A stretch of 64,000 nt of DNA from Sporosarcina sp. 6E9 (GTDB lineage: Bacteria; Bacillota; Bacilli; Bacillales_A; Planococcaceae), in NCBI RefSeq assembly GCF_017921835.1, contig NZ_JAGEMN010000001.1, positions 1,419,874 through 1,483,873 on the forward strand, written 5' to 3'. Below the pieces are notes generated by a model that saw only the letters and a program-made list of their open reading frames with translations, was not told the DNA's origin and made no database searches. The first letter of the stretch is position 1, and each line of letters begins with the position of its first letter. The position numbers and the translations under genes were made by a program. Of the stretch, positions 40,456 through 51,497 are shown piece after piece.

Positions 40456-40489
40456 AAAAAGGAGGAAGGAACATAAGCTCCTTCCTCCC
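40456..40489 (-). terminator. strong terminator between khpA and rimM
   Basis: Minus strand GGAGGAAGGAGC-TTAT-GTTCCTTCCTCC, a 12-bp stem with one mispair or wobble, then TTTTTG. Only 30 bases before the rimM start, so rimM-trmD depend on readthrough or on a promoter I cannot identify. Confidence 0.88.
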
Positions 40490-40494
40490 TCCTA

Positions 40495-40728
40495 TCAATC
40501 TACAATATCGACAAATACTCGCTTGCCGTGGTGACTACCCGCAGCTGAATAGACAATCGTGCGGATTGCTTTAGCAACGCGTCCTTGCTTTCCAATTACT
40601 TTGCCCATATCTTCGGCATTCACAGAAAGTTTATACGTAACTCGGCTTTCCTGTTCATCTTTCTTGACCCGAACATCTTCGGGAAAATCGACTAATGGTT
40701 TTACAATTGTTTCAATCAGCTGCTGCAT
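40495..40728 (-). CDS. khpA: KH domain RNA-binding protein KhpA
   Basis: A 77-residue single KH domain (YlqC). The GKQG loop (VIGKQGRVAKAIRT) is in place. In other Firmicutes KhpA pairs with KhpB/Jag and affects elongation and division. Follows rpsP by 12 bases. Confidence 0.95.
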   Translation of the reverse strand: MQQLIETIVKPLVDFPEDVRVKKDEQESRVTYKLSVNAEDMGKVIGKQGRVAKAIRTIVYSAAGSHHGKRVFVDIVD

Positions 40729-40740
40729 GTAGACCCCTCC

Positions 40741-41013
40741 TTATTTACTGTGTTTAGCGTTATGGAATTTTTCCATGATGCCTTGGTCAGAAAACAGGTT
40801 GCGGACTGTGTCAGACGGTTGAGCACCGTTCTGTAGCCATTTGAGCGCTAGCTCTTCATCAATTTTTAATTCTGCCGGTTTTGTAAGCGGGTTGTAAGTT
40901 CCCACAGTCTCGATTTGACGACCATCACGTGGTGAACGTGAGTCCGCTACTACAATACGGTAGAAAGGAGTTTTCTTTGCTCCAATACGTTTAAGACGAA
41001 TTTTAACTGCCAT
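40741..41013 (-). CDS. rpsP: 30S ribosomal protein S16
   Basis: A 90-residue S16. [32 protein letters not shown] is the whole conserved N-terminal half in pieces; start ATG at 41013 after GGAGGTG. Its own promoter lies 40 bases upstream. Confidence 0.98.
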   Translation of the reverse strand: MAVKIRLKRIGAKKTPFYRIVVADSRSPRDGRQIETVGTYNPLTKPAELKIDEELALKWLQNGAQPSDTVRNLFSDQGIMEKFHNAKHSK

Positions 41014-41052
41014 TTTTTTATTGCACCTCCGAATAGTTTCACACAAGATATT

Positions 41053-41081
41053 ATATTAACAAGCTTTTGTTTGTTTGTAAA
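41053..41081 (-). promoter_or_regulatory. sigma-A promoter of rpsP
   Basis: Minus strand: -35 TTTACA (41076-41081), 17-base spacer, TGT-extended -10 TAATAT (41053-41058). A TATAAT three bases downstream would have a 20-base spacer and is less likely. Confidence 0.65.
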
Positions 41082-41126
41082 GGGTTTTCTCTTAACACCT
41101 TAAAATTTCTTTTTATATCGATCTTT

Positions 41127-42482
41127 TTACTTGAAAAAAGAATCAAATCCAGGCATTTTCATACGTTTTTTTCCTTTTTGTTGCATGTTGGTCATTTGTT
41201 TAACCATTTTCTTCATTTCTTCAAACTGCTTCAGCAGACGATTCACTTCTTGGATTGATGTTCCTGATCCCTTTGCAATACGTCTCCGTCTATTTGCGTT
41301 AATGATTTCCGGGGTAGTACGCTCTTTTGTTGTCATCGATTGAATGACAGCTTCAACGCGTCCCATTTGCCCTTCATCAACTTGAGCATTCTCTAAGCCT
41401 TTAATTTTACCCGCGCCCGGCATCATTTTCAGTAATTCATCAAGCGGACCCATTTTTTTCACCTGTTGCAATTGATCAAGAAAATCGTCGAGTGTAAAGG
41501 TTTGCGTTCGGAACTTTTCTTCTAGCTCTTTCGCCTTGTCTTCGTCAACGTTATCTTGCGCTTTTTCAATAAGTGACATAACATCGCCCATGCCGAGGAT
41601 TCGTGAAGCCATTCGTTCAGGGTGAAATGCCTCAAGTGCATCCATTCGCTCCCCGACACCGATGAATTTGATTGGCTTGCCGGTCACTGAACGAATTGAA
41701 AGCGCAGCTCCCCCTCTTGTATCTCCGTCGAGTTTCGTTAAGACAACCCCTGTAATTCCTACGGTCTCATTAAAGTTTTGCGCAACGTTTACAGCATCTT
41801 GCCCCGTCATTGCGTCCACGACTAGGAATACTTCATCTGGAGATGATAATTCGTGGATGTCTGCCAGCTCTTGCATCAGTTTTTCATCAACGTGCAATCT
41901 ACCAGCGGTATCGATGATGACAATATCATGATGCTCTTTTTTAGCTTCCTCGAGCGCTTGACGAACGATTTCTACAGGCGAGATATCTGTTCCACGCGAA
42001 AATACCGGAATTGTCAATTGTTTGCCTACTGTTTCAAGTTGCTCAATCGCTGCTGGGCGATAGACGTCTGCCGCAACGAGCAATGGCTTTCTATTATGTC
42101 TCTTTCGCAAAAGGGTTGCTAGTTTACCGGAAGTAGTGGTTTTACCAGCACCCTGCAACCCAACCATCATAATGACAGTCGGAGAATTTCTTGAAAACTT
42201 AATTGACTCCTGTTCGCCGCCCATTAAATTCGTCAATTCATCTTTAACAATTTTCACAACTTGTTGGCCAGGCGTTAAACTTTTCATAACATCTGAACCA
42301 ACAGCTTTTTCACTTACTGTTTTCACAAATTCACGAACGACTTTTAAGTTAACATCCGCTTCGATAAGCGCGAAACGAACTTCTCGCATCATTTCTTTAA
42401 CGTCTGCTTCGTTAACCTTCCCTTTGCCCCTAATCTTTTGGAGCGTCCCTTGCAGCCGATCAGCTAATCCTTCAAATGCCAT
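41127..42482 (-). CDS. ffh: signal recognition particle protein Ffh
   Basis: A 451-residue SRP54 homologue. N domain, G domain (GLQGAGKTT 108-116, DTAGR, TKLDGD) and a methionine-rich M domain that binds 4.5S/6S SRP RNA and signal peptides. Follows ylxM by 14 bases, in the rnc-smc-ftsY-ylxM-ffh operon. Confidence 0.98.
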   Translation of the reverse strand: MAFEGLADRLQGTLQKIRGKGKVNEADVKEMMREVRFALIEADVNLKVVREFVKTVSEKAVGSDVMKSLTPGQQVVKIVKDELTNLMGGEQESIKFSRNSPTVIMMVGLQGAGKTTTSGKLATLLRKRHNRKPLLVAADVYRPAAIEQLETVGKQLTIPVFSRGTDISPVEIVRQALEEAKKEHHDIVIIDTAGRLHVDEKLMQELADIHELSSPDEVFLVVDAMTGQDAVNVAQNFNETVGITGVVLTKLDGDTRGGAALSIRSVTGKPIKFIGVGERMDALEAFHPERMASRILGMGDVMSLIEKAQDNVDEDKAKELEEKFRTQTFTLDDFLDQLQQVKKMGPLDELLKMMPGAGKIKGLENAQVDEGQMGRVEAVIQSMTTKERTTPEIINANRRRRIAKGSGTSIQEVNRLLKQFEEMKKMVKQMTNMQQKGKKRMKMPGFDSFFK

Positions 42483-42496
42483 GCTTGACGCACCTC

Positions 42497-42832
42497 CTAC
42501 ATATAATCTTTTAATGTATCTAATAGTTTTCGGATTTCATCGGATTGAACTGTCGAATCCGTCAATAACTTTTCCATATCGCCAATAATCTCTAATCGTT
42601 GTTGAAACTTCGAAAACAGGTTCAACTTCAATTCATAGTCTTCGAGCATCATTTCGGAGCGGCGGACATTGTCATAAACAGCTTGACGTGAAATCCCGTA
42701 TTCCTCCGCGATTTCTCCTAAAGAAAGATCTTCCAAATAATATAAGTCCATATACGTTCTTTGTTTATCAGTTAATAATGACTGATAAAAATCGAAGAGG
42801 AAGTTAATGCGTGTTGTTTTAATTAGCGTCAT
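42497..42832 (-). CDS. ylxM: SRP-associated helix-turn-helix protein YlxM
   Basis: A 111-residue YlxM/p13-like protein with a sigma-70 region 4 type helix-turn-helix ([23 protein letters not shown], residues ~31-53 in the first half). In streptococci YlxM stimulates SRP activity. Between ftsY and ffh as expected. Confidence 0.94.
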   Translation of the reverse strand: MTLIKTTRINFLFDFYQSLLTDKQRTYMDLYYLEDLSLGEIAEEYGISRQAVYDNVRRSEMMLEDYELKLNLFSKFQQRLEIIGDMEKLLTDSTVQSDEIRKLLDTLKDYM

Positions 42833-42902
42833 TCGTCAAACCTCCCCAATTCACTTTGTCCAAATTTAGCATAGTATGAAGCGATGTCTCCGTCAAGTAA
42901 TT

Positions 42903-43901
42903 TTACTTGTCTGCTTCAAATTGTTTATCTAATTCATTGGCAAATAAACCGTACACATATTTCTCCGGATCAAACGGTTGCAAGTCGTCCACGCCCTCAC
43001 CGAGACCAACAAACTTCACCGGGATGTTCAATTTCTTTCTAATCGCTAAAACAATCCCGCCTTTAGCAGTTCCGTCAAGCTTTGTTAGCACAATCCCAGT
43101 TACATTCGTCGCTTCTTGGAATGTTTCCGCCTGAACAAGTGCATTTTGACCAGTCGTCGCATCCAGTGCCAGTAGCACTTCATGCGGCGCACCTTCAACT
43201 TCATTGCTAATGACACGACGCACTTTTTGCAATTCATTCATCAAGTTTACCTTATTTTGAAGTCTACCTGCAGTATCGCAAATTAGGACATCCACTTTTC
43301 GGTTTTTGGCGGCATGAATCGCATCATACATTACCGCTGCGGGGTCGGAACCTTCTGATTGCCGAATCACTTCGACACCTGCACGTTCTCCCCAAACGAC
43401 TAGCTGATCAATTGCACCTGCCCTAAACGTATCTCCGGCCGCAAGCATGACTGTCTTTCCTTCCGCCATCAACCGCGCGGCCAACTTTCCAATCGTAGTC
43501 GTTTTTCCAACACCGTTAACGCCAACCATTAGAATTACAGAAAGTTCATCTACTTGAATGTTTAAATCGCTATTCGTTTCTTCGCCGCTCTCATATATTT
43601 CAACGAGTTTTTCGGAAATAACCGTTTGAATGCCTTCGGTACTTTTAATATTTTTCCTTTGAACCTCAAGCTTCAATTCATCAATTAGCTCCATGACAGT
43701 TTCAAAGCCTACGTCGGCTTGTAAAAGCAAATCTTCTAGTTCCTCAAAGAACTCCTCATCCACTTCTCTGAAACGTGCCACCAAATCATTTACTTTAGAT
43801 GTAAATTGGTTCCGTGTTTTCGTTAAACCATCCCTAAACTTCTCAGTTACCGCTTCATTTGTTCCTGTAATCTTTTCTTTCATCCGTTTAAAAAAAGACA
43901 T
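42903..43901 (-). CDS. ftsY: SRP receptor FtsY
   Basis: A 332-residue SRP receptor GTPase. N domain (~1-120) then NG domain with GVNGVGKTT (127-135), DTAGRLQNK and TKLDGTAKGG. The acidic A domain of E. coli is nearly absent, as in other Bacillales. A perfect inverted repeat CAAGTAA-AA-TTACTTG (42894-42909) covers the stop codon. Confidence 0.98.
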   Translation of the reverse strand: MSFFKRMKEKITGTNEAVTEKFRDGLTKTRNQFTSKVNDLVARFREVDEEFFEELEDLLLQADVGFETVMELIDELKLEVQRKNIKSTEGIQTVISEKLVEIYESGEETNSDLNIQVDELSVILMVGVNGVGKTTTIGKLAARLMAEGKTVMLAAGDTFRAGAIDQLVVWGERAGVEVIRQSEGSDPAAVMYDAIHAAKNRKVDVLICDTAGRLQNKVNLMNELQKVRRVISNEVEGAPHEVLLALDATTGQNALVQAETFQEATNVTGIVLTKLDGTAKGGIVLAIRKKLNIPVKFVGLGEGVDDLQPFDPEKYVYGLFANELDKQFEADK

Positions 43902-43919
43902 TTTTACCCCTCCATACTT

Positions 43920-46900
43920 TTACATAATTGCTTCCTCGGGTATTTCAGATAGCTTGACAGAAATTAGTTTTGATACACCGGATTCCTGCATGGTAATCCC
44001 ATACAGCACATCTGCCCCTTCCATAGTTCCCTTTCGATGGGTGATGACTATGAACTGGGTCTTATCCGAAAACTTCTTCAAGTATTTACTATACCGTATA
44101 ACGTTCGCTTCATCGAGGGCAGCCTCGACTTCATCTAAAATACAAAACGGCACGGGCCGGACTTCAATGATTGCAAACAATAAGGAGATTGCCGTCAATG
44201 CACGTTCTCCACCAGATAATAAACTAAGATTTTGCAGTTTTTTTCCGGGCGGACGTGCGACAATATCAACACCAGTTTCCAATAAATTATTTGGGTCTGT
44301 TAATATTAAATCCGCATTGCCTCCCCCGAACATTTCCTTGAAGACGTGTCGGAATCGATTTTGGACTGCATCAAAGGTAGATGAAAAGCGCGAAGTCATT
44401 TCTTCATCCATTTCGGACATAGCGACTTGTAGCGTTTGTTTCGCTTCAAGTAGATCATTTCGTTGCACCGTTAAAAACTCATGTCGCTCAGAAACTTCCT
44501 TGTATTCATCAATCGCAGCCGGATTGACAGGTCCAATATCCGCCAGTTCTGATTTAAGTCGAATTAGTTTTTCTCGAGTTGCTTGTTCATCAAATTCGAT
44601 AATCGAAGAAAAGTCTGGTCGAAGGCCGTATTCATTTAGTAATCTTCCGGTAATTGCATCGTATTTAACTTCTAACCGTGATAATTCGATTGTGACATTA
44701 TTATGTTTGATGTTCATCTTCTCTACATTCAATCTTAAGTCACGTAAGACTGCTTCTTTTTCTATGATGCTTGCGGATTGCTTCAATCTTTTCTCTCTAT
44801 ATTTTACAATCGCAGTTTCAACCGCTTCTATTTCGGCTATCGACTGTTCAATTTGTGCCGAAATTTCTTCGGCGGTTAAATTTTCCTCACCGTCTATGCC
44901 ATTGATATAATCCAGTTCTTTCGAAATTGACGTCATTTTTTGTTGTGCTGCACCTATTGCAAGGTCCATATCGGCGATTGCCGCTTTTTCATAGGTCATC
45001 TGTTCACGGAGCACAGCCGCACGCTCACGCAACTCAGTTAACCTGGATGTCAGCGAAGCTTCTTCATTTCGACGATTCGCAGCTAGACGCTCAAGCGTTT
45101 CGATTTCATTTTTTATGGTTTCTAATTTCTTTCGTAATTGCTGGTGATTTTCTTCTAATGCTATTTTTCTATTCGCTAGTTCGGATCCTGTCGTTTCTGC
45201 ACCGCGTCTTCCCATTTCAACAGAAGCTCTTTCAATATCAAGTGCATTTATCGCAATGTCCGTTTCACGAATACTTGATTGGGCAGCAGCTATGTCCAAT
45301 TGTAACTTTTCATTGGATTTCCGGGATTGTTCTGTTTTTTGCATGAACTCCGCGACCTTCATTTTTGAATCACCAATTGAAACTTCTGCCATTCCTATCG
45401 ATGACGCCATTTTGGTGAGCTGACTTTGTAATGTTTCGAGTTCAGCTTTTCTAGAGAAGACCGTCGCTCGACCCTTTGTACCTCCACCAGTTAGTGACCC
45501 ACCCGCATTTACGATGTCTCCACTAAGTGTGACGACGCGGAATCGATAATTTACGGCTTTGGCAATTTCAGATGCACCTGTAAGCGTTTTGGAAACAAGC
45601 ACGTTCCCCAAAAGGTTTTCCGTTATGATTTTATATGGCCCTTGTACATTTACAAGCTCGTCCGCCGTACTTATAAATTCAGGATGTTGCTCAATAGACC
45701 TAAAAGCAGAAGCCTGAACTTTTCTTGATTTCATGACATCAAGCGGAAGAAATGTTGCCCTCCCCGCATTGCGAGATTTTAAATAACCGATTGCTTTTCT
45801 GGCATCCGCCTCGGAAGTAGTAACAATATGTTGCATCGCTCCACCAAGTGCAGTTTCAACCGCGTTGATATAATCAGTTTCAACGTTAATCAATTCAGCG
45901 ACCGCACCGTTTATACCACTTAAATTCCCGGATTTACGAGCGACTAGTACTTCTTTAACGCCTGAATAAAACCCAGAAAAATCAGCTTCCATACTTTGTA
46001 ATGCACGCATTCTTCCCTGCATTTCATATTGCTTATTATAAGCTTGTTGAAGAAGTTGCTCTTTTTTGCTTAAATCGACCTCATTTTCACGAAGTTTATT
46101 TGTATTGTTAATCAGAGTAGCACTTACTTGTTTCATTTCTTTATTTAAATTAGCAAGCGCACGTTCTTTTTCAATTTTTTCAGCAGTTAATTCTTTAAGT
46201 CGTCTATTCAACGACTTAGTCTGTTCATTTATTTTTTCAGATGAATATTTTTCACCAACTAGTCTTTCTTCGATATGTTTCAATTCATTACGAAGGGTAG
46301 CTTCTTCATTCAAGCGATCAATATATGTCGATTTCAGTTCTTCGATTTCATTTTCTGTTTCAACGACTGAACGCTTTAGAATTTGAGCTATTTCATTCAT
46401 CTCGTTTGATGTTGTTTTATATTCATCCGTTAAGGTACTTAACTTGGATTTGGATTGTTCTAGTTTTGCCTGTAGGCGAGATTCTTCTTCACGTGTTGAC
46501 ACAAGATCCGTTTGCAGTCTATCAATCTGGACTGTGGCATTTCGTTCTTTTTCAACGGAAAGTAGACGACGGCCTTCCCACTTCTCCGCCTCCGAGCTAA
46601 CATCCACGAGCTTTCTTTGTAATGTTTCTAACTCACGATCGACGGTTGCCAGTTGTTCTTTCAATCGACTAGTATTTTCTTCTGCGTTTACTGTAGCGTT
46701 TTTGAGCTGCAGTTGTTCAACTTCAAACTTCTTAGCTTCCTCTAACTTTGCTTCAATTTCAACACGGAGCTTCCCTGCATCATAATTTAATAATAAACTA
46801 TCCGCCTCGCGGGTATCTTCAGAAAGCGTCGCGTGCTTTTCAGCCGCTTCCGCACGTTCTTTCAGTGGTTCAATCCGAATCTCGAGTTCCTTCAAGATGT

Positions 46901-47477
46901 CAAGCACACGGTCAAGGTTATCGGATGTTTCGAAGAGCTTATGTTCAGCTTTACGCTTTCGATTTCGATATTTCAAAACGCCTGCTGCTTCATCAAAAAT
47001 GCTACGACGATCTTCAGGCCGGCTATTTAATATCTCATCTACCCGACCTTGTGAGATAATGGAAAAAGCTTCTTTTCCAAGCCCTGAATCCATAAAGACA
47101 TTATTAATATCCAGTAGTCTACATTGTTGCCCATTCAACAAATATGTACTTTCTCCCGAACGAAAAACCCGTCGACTGACACTGATTTCAGTGTAATCCA
47201 ACGGAAAAAGACCCTTACTATTATCTAAAACAAGGGTTACTTCGGCAAAGTTAAGCGGCTTCCGCGAATCACTTCCTGCGAAAATAACATCTTCCATTTT
47301 CGCACCGCGTAACGATTTTGCAGATTGCTCGCCAAGGACCCATCGAATCGCATCTGTAATATTACTTTTCCCGCTCCCATTCGGACCGACAACTGCTGTC
47401 ACTCCAGGAACAAAGTCGATGCCAATCCGCTCGGCAAATGATTTAAAACCTATTATTTCGAGTCTTTTTAGAAACAT
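43920..47477 (-). CDS. smc: chromosome segregation protein Smc
   Basis: A 1185-residue SMC ATPase of the condensin complex with ScpA and ScpB. Walker A GPNGSGKSN (31-39) at the head, two long coiled coils around a hinge (~510-680, with GGSLTGGG at its end) and C-terminal signature LSGGERALTA plus Walker B CILDEVEAALDE. Begins directly after the rnc stop codon (TAAATG). Confidence 0.98.
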   Translation of the reverse strand: MFLKRLEIIGFKSFAERIGIDFVPGVTAVVGPNGSGKSNITDAIRWVLGEQSAKSLRGAKMEDVIFAGSDSRKPLNFAEVTLVLDNSKGLFPLDYTEISVSRRVFRSGESTYLLNGQQCRLLDINNVFMDSGLGKEAFSIISQGRVDEILNSRPEDRRSIFDEAAGVLKYRNRKRKAEHKLFETSDNLDRVLDILKELEIRIEPLKERAEAAEKHATLSEDTREADSLLLNYDAGKLRVEIEAKLEEAKKFEVEQLQLKNATVNAEENTSRLKEQLATVDRELETLQRKLVDVSSEAEKWEGRRLLSVEKERNATVQIDRLQTDLVSTREEESRLQAKLEQSKSKLSTLTDEYKTTSNEMNEIAQILKRSVVETENEIEELKSTYIDRLNEEATLRNELKHIEERLVGEKYSSEKINEQTKSLNRRLKELTAEKIEKERALANLNKEMKQVSATLINNTNKLRENEVDLSKKEQLLQQAYNKQYEMQGRMRALQSMEADFSGFYSGVKEVLVARKSGNLSGINGAVAELINVETDYINAVETALGGAMQHIVTTSEADARKAIGYLKSRNAGRATFLPLDVMKSRKVQASAFRSIEQHPEFISTADELVNVQGPYKIITENLLGNVLVSKTLTGASEIAKAVNYRFRVVTLSGDIVNAGGSLTGGGTKGRATVFSRKAELETLQSQLTKMASSIGMAEVSIGDSKMKVAEFMQKTEQSRKSNEKLQLDIAAAQSSIRETDIAINALDIERASVEMGRRGAETTGSELANRKIALEENHQQLRKKLETIKNEIETLERLAANRRNEEASLTSRLTELRERAAVLREQMTYEKAAIADMDLAIGAAQQKMTSISKELDYINGIDGEENLTAEEISAQIEQSIAEIEAVETAIVKYREKRLKQSASIIEKEAVLRDLRLNVEKMNIKHNNVTIELSRLEVKYDAITGRLLNEYGLRPDFSSIIEFDEQATREKLIRLKSELADIGPVNPAAIDEYKEVSERHEFLTVQRNDLLEAKQTLQVAMSEMDEEMTSRFSSTFDAVQNRFRHVFKEMFGGGNADLILTDPNNLLETGVDIVARPPGKKLQNLSLLSGGERALTAISLLFAIIEVRPVPFCILDEVEAALDEANVIRYSKYLKKFSDKTQFIVITHRKGTMEGADVLYGITMQESGVSKLISVKLSEIPEEAIM

Positions 47478-48242
<765 letters not shown>

Positions 48243-48278
48243 AAGAACGATTCTACCTTTCAAAACATGATACCTTTA

Positions 48279-48307
48279 ATTTTACCTTGTTCACTGCATA
48301 AGTGCAA
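48279..48307 (-). promoter_or_regulatory. sigma-A promoter of the rnc-smc-ftsY operon
   Basis: Minus strand: -35 TTGCAC (48302-48307), 17-base spacer, -10 TAAAAT (48279-48284), about 37 bases before the ATG. Confidence 0.75.
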
Positions 48308-48379
48308 AGGGCAAAAGAAGAAGATGACGTTTAGTTGAGTGGAAAAGTGAAACATAAAAAAAATTACCAAGAGAAACAA

Positions 48380-48393
48380 GCAATGCGCATTGC
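48380..48393. repeat. perfect 14-bp palindrome upstream of the rnc promoter
   Basis: GCAATGCGCATTGC is self-complementary, and a second GCAATTGC palindrome lies about 20 bases away. It stands between the acpP terminator and the rnc promoter. It could bind a dimeric regulator; nothing else supports that. Confidence 0.5.
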
Positions 48394-48421
48394 CAGTGAG
48401 CCGGAGCAATTGCTAAATCGC

Positions 48422-48470
48422 AAAAAGAGACGCACGCTATCCTTTCTAATGATTGGATAGATACGTCTCT
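48422..48470 (-). terminator. intrinsic terminator after acpP
   Basis: Minus strand AGAGACG...CGTCTCT with inner CTATCC/GGATAG, followed by TTTTTG. A long stem, about 70 bases after the acpP stop. Confidence 0.88.
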
Positions 48471-48538
48471 AATATTTTGGTATGAAATCGAATTAGATTT
48501 CATTCCCTTGCAATAAATTAAAATGGTTTCATCTTAAA

Positions 48539-48775
48539 TTAGTTAACTTTTGCTTCGATATATGTGACTGCGTCACCGACTGTGCCGATTTTTTCTGCGT
48601 CATCGTCGGAAATTTCCATATCGAATTCATCTTCTAATTCCATTACGAGCTCAACTACATCTAAAGAGTCTGCACCGAGGTCATCACGGAAGGATGCTTC
48701 AATTTTAACTTCACTTTCATCGACGCCAAGGCGGTCGACGATTACTTTCGTTACACGTTCTACTACTGTTGCCAA
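48539..48775 (-). CDS. acpP: acyl carrier protein
   Basis: A 78-residue ACP; the phosphopantetheine serine is in GADSLD (Ser37). I start at TTG 48775: GGGGAGGTGA lies 5-6 bases upstream, and the product then begins [10 protein letters not shown] like Bacillus ACP. A GTG at 48784 lies inside the ribosome binding site. Last gene of the fapR-plsX-fabD-fabG-acpP operon, with a 51-base gap from fabG. Confidence 0.96.
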   Translation of the reverse strand: MATVVERVTKVIVDRLGVDESEVKIEASFRDDLGADSLDVVELVMELEDEFDMEISDDDAEKIGTVGDAVTYIEAKVN

Positions 48776-48826
48776 ATCTGTCACCTCCCCTCGATGATTA
48801 TACTGATTTTCGAACTTTATTCAAGA

Positions 48827-49573
48827 CTACATGACCATTCCGCCGTCAACGTGGATTGTTTGCCCCGTAATATAAGCTGCGTCATCTGACAGTAAAAATA
48901 ATACTGTTTTTGCCACGTTTTCAGGGCTACCCAGTTTACCAAGCGGGATGTTTGCAAGCATCTGTTTTTGAACATCTTCACTCAACGTCTCTGTCATATC
49001 TGTTGTTATGAATCCAGGTGCAACTGCATTTACATTAATGTTTCTGGTAGCAAGTTCTTTCGCTGTTGTTTTTGTCAAGCCGATCACACCAGCTTTCGCA
49101 GCTACATAATTGGCTTGTCCTGGATTTCCGGAAACGCCGACGATTGATGCTACGTTAACAATTTTCCCCGCGCGCTGTCTCATCATCTGACGAGTCACAC
49201 CTTTTGTACAGAGGAAAACACCTTTTAAATTAATACTTATGACATCGTCCCACTCGTCTTCTTTCATACGCATTAATAAATTGTCTCTTGTAATACCTGC
49301 GTTGTTAACAAGTATATCAATCGAGCCGAATGTTGCAATCGTCTCATCAATCATATTTTTAACGCTTTCCGAATTTGACACATCTGCTTGAATGGCAAAT
49401 GCTTCCCCGCCTGCATTTTTGATTATCTCAACAACTTCATCTGCTTTATCTTTACTGCCGCTATAGTTGACAACAACTCTTGCGCCTTCATTCGCTAGAT
49501 TTAGTGCAATTTCACGTCCAATTCCACGCGATGCACCTGTAACGATTGCTGCTTTTCCTTCAAATCTACTCAT
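48827..49573 (-). CDS. fabG: 3-oxoacyl-[ACP] reductase
   Basis: A 248-residue short-chain dehydrogenase of fatty acid elongation. GASRGIG (13-19) binds NADPH; the catalytic set is Ser143, Tyr156 and Lys160 ([16 protein letters not shown]). I choose the ATG at 49573 because it overlaps the fabD stop as ATGA and has AAAGGATGG upstream; the ATG at 49582 lies in that site. Confidence 0.97.
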   Translation of the reverse strand: MSRFEGKAAIVTGASRGIGREIALNLANEGARVVVNYSGSKDKADEVVEIIKNAGGEAFAIQADVSNSESVKNMIDETIATFGSIDILVNNAGITRDNLLMRMKEDEWDDVISINLKGVFLCTKGVTRQMMRQRAGKIVNVASIVGVSGNPGQANYVAAKAGVIGLTKTTAKELATRNINVNAVAPGFITTDMTETLSEDVQKQMLANIPLGKLGSPENVAKTVLFLLSDDAAYITGQTIHVDGGMVM

Positions 49574-50508
49574 TTTGACCATCCTTTCGAAGCCTCAATG
49601 ACGGCTTCTAACGATTCTTCATCATAAACCGGCAAGACTGTAGCGGAACGATCAATTTTCTTGATTAATCCGCTAAGTACTTTACCTGGACCGCATTCAA
49701 TAAAATGTGTCACGCCGTTATCTAGCATTGTACGAACTGAATCTTCCCAAAGTACAGGCGAATACAATTGTTCAACGAGAAGTCCTTTTATTTCTTCACT
49801 TTTTTCAACAATCGATGCGTTCACATTTGCAATCAATGGAATATCTGCATCTCTCATTACTATTTCACCAAGCGTATCATTTAGCTTTTGCGCTGCTGGT
49901 TTCATAAGGGAAGAGTGGAATGGTCCACTGACATCAAGTGGAATAGCCCTTCTTGCACCCGCTTCTTTTAATTCGACACAAGCTTTTTCAACGCCTGCTT
50001 TTGTCCCTGAAATAACAATTTGACCGGGGCAATTCAAATTTGCAGGTTGGACTGCGTCGCCGTTTGCAGTAATAGAATCAGTTACTTTTGTTACAGCTTC
50101 GCCGTCCAAACCAAGAATTGCAGCCATCGATCCGACGCCTGCCGGAACTGCTTCATTCATGTAAAGTCCGCGTTTATGTACAGCCGAAACGCCATCTTCA
50201 AATGACAATACCCCAGACGCGACAAGCGCTGTATATTCGCCCAAGCTATGACCAGCCGTATAATCCGGTGTAATTCCTTCCTCAACTAGTCTTGAAGCTA
50301 TCATTGATCCAACAGTAAGTAGTGCAGGTTGCGCGTTGTACGTCACTGTTAACTCTTCCCCGGGACCTTCTAAAATCAGGTTGCTTAACGAGAATCCGAG
50401 TACTTCATTTGCTCTTTCAAAATAATGTCCACTTTTTTCAGCAAGTTCTTGTCCCATCCCGACAGATTGAGATCCTTGTCCTGGAAAAACAAATGCAATT
50501 TTCGTCAT
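49570..50508 (-). CDS. fabD: malonyl-CoA:ACP transacylase
   Basis: A 312-residue FabD that loads malonate onto ACP. GQGSQ at the N-terminus, nucleophile Ser88 in GHSLGEY, and GPFHSSLM with the catalytic histidine. Overlaps plsX and fabG by 4 bases each. Confidence 0.97.
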   Translation of the reverse strand: MTKIAFVFPGQGSQSVGMGQELAEKSGHYFERANEVLGFSLSNLILEGPGEELTVTYNAQPALLTVGSMIASRLVEEGITPDYTAGHSLGEYTALVASGVLSFEDGVSAVHKRGLYMNEAVPAGVGSMAAILGLDGEAVTKVTDSITANGDAVQPANLNCPGQIVISGTKAGVEKACVELKEAGARRAIPLDVSGPFHSSLMKPAAQKLNDTLGEIVMRDADIPLIANVNASIVEKSEEIKGLLVEQLYSPVLWEDSVRTMLDNGVTHFIECGPGKVLSGLIKKIDRSATVLPVYDEESLEAVIEASKGWSK

Positions 50509-51497
50509 TCTTTCTGCCCCTCTCCAATCGTTTTACGGATTGTTCCGCTCACATCGTATTCAACCATTGTTCGCGCTTGTCGAATTGCATTATATATTGC
50601 ATTTGCATTCGATGAACCGTGAGCTTTGATTACCGGTGCATTAAGCCCGAATAATCCCGCCCCGCCGTATTCCGAGTAATCCATTTTCTTTTTTAATCCG
50701 CCAAGTTCACTTTTTACAAGTGCTGCGGAAACTTTTGTTTTTAATGAAGATGTGTATACATCTTTCAACATCGTGAAAAAGCCAAGTGCAGTTCCTTCAA
50801 TTGTTTTTAATACCATATTCCCCGTAAATCCATCCGTAACAACGACATCTGCAGCCCCCATTAATAAATCACGGGCCTCTACGTTACCGATAAAGTTAAT
50901 CGGTGCAGCTTTCAAAACGTCGTATGCAGCTTTTGTCAGTTCATTTCCTTTTCCTTCTTCAGTTCCAATATTTAATAAACCGATTCGCGGATTAGAAATG
51001 CCGCGTACTTTTTCAGCATAAATACTTCCCATCACTGCGTATTGGCCAAGATGGGAGGGTTTAGCATCCGAGTTAGCACCTAAATCGAGCATAACAAATC
51101 CTTGACCGTCAACTGTTGGAAGTGTCGGTGCAAGTGCAGGTCTTTCAATGCCTTCGATTCGTCCAACGATAAAAAGTCCTGCCGCCATAAGCGCGCCCGT
51201 ATTCCCAGCGGAAACACCTGCTTGAGCAGATCCGTCTTTAACCGCTCCTGCCATGCGAACCATTGAAGCATCTTTTTTACGTCGGATTGCTCGAACGGGC
51301 TCATCATCTGGTTCGATGACTTCTGTACAATGAATAACTGTTAATCGATTATGTTCTGTTAAGTATGGGGCAATTGCTTTTTCATCCCCGAAAATATGTA
51401 TATGTATATCGTCAAAAGCTTCGACACTTTTTAATGCGCCTTTTATTATTTCTTCAGGTGCATTGTCGCCGCCCATTCCGTCTAAAGCGATAATCAT
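50505..51497 (-). CDS. plsX: phosphate acyltransferase PlsX
   Basis: A 330-residue PlsX that turns acyl-ACP into acyl-phosphate for PlsY, the first step to phosphatidate in Gram-positives. [14 protein letters not shown] opening, [10 protein letters not shown] and [15 protein letters not shown] are conserved. ATG overlaps the fapR stop. With FakA elsewhere in this window it connects de novo and exogenous acyl supply. Confidence 0.97.
   Translation of the reverse strand: MIIALDGMGGDNAPEEIIKGALKSVEAFDDIHIHIFGDEKAIAPYLTEHNRLTVIHCTEVIEPDDEPVRAIRRKKDASMVRMAGAVKDGSAQAGVSAGNTGALMAAGLFIVGRIEGIERPALAPTLPTVDGQGFVMLDLGANSDAKPSHLGQYAVMGSIYAEKVRGISNPRIGLLNIGTEEGKGNELTKAAYDVLKAAPINFIGNVEARDLLMGAADVVVTDGFTGNMVLKTIEGTALGFFTMLKDVYTSSLKTKVSAALVKSELGGLKKKMDYSEYGGAGLFGLNAPVIKAHGSSNANAIYNAIRQARTMVEYDVSGTIRKTIGEGQKE

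Noticed and set aside
43693..44910. 405-codon plus-strand frame opposite ftsY and smc
   Set aside because: A shadow of the real genes; Ser-rich composition typical of the antisense of Glu/Lys-rich coiled coil.
48291..48503. 70-codon minus-strand frame between rnc and acpP
   Set aside because: It runs through the acpP terminator hairpin, has no ribosome binding site and codes an unrecognisable peptide.
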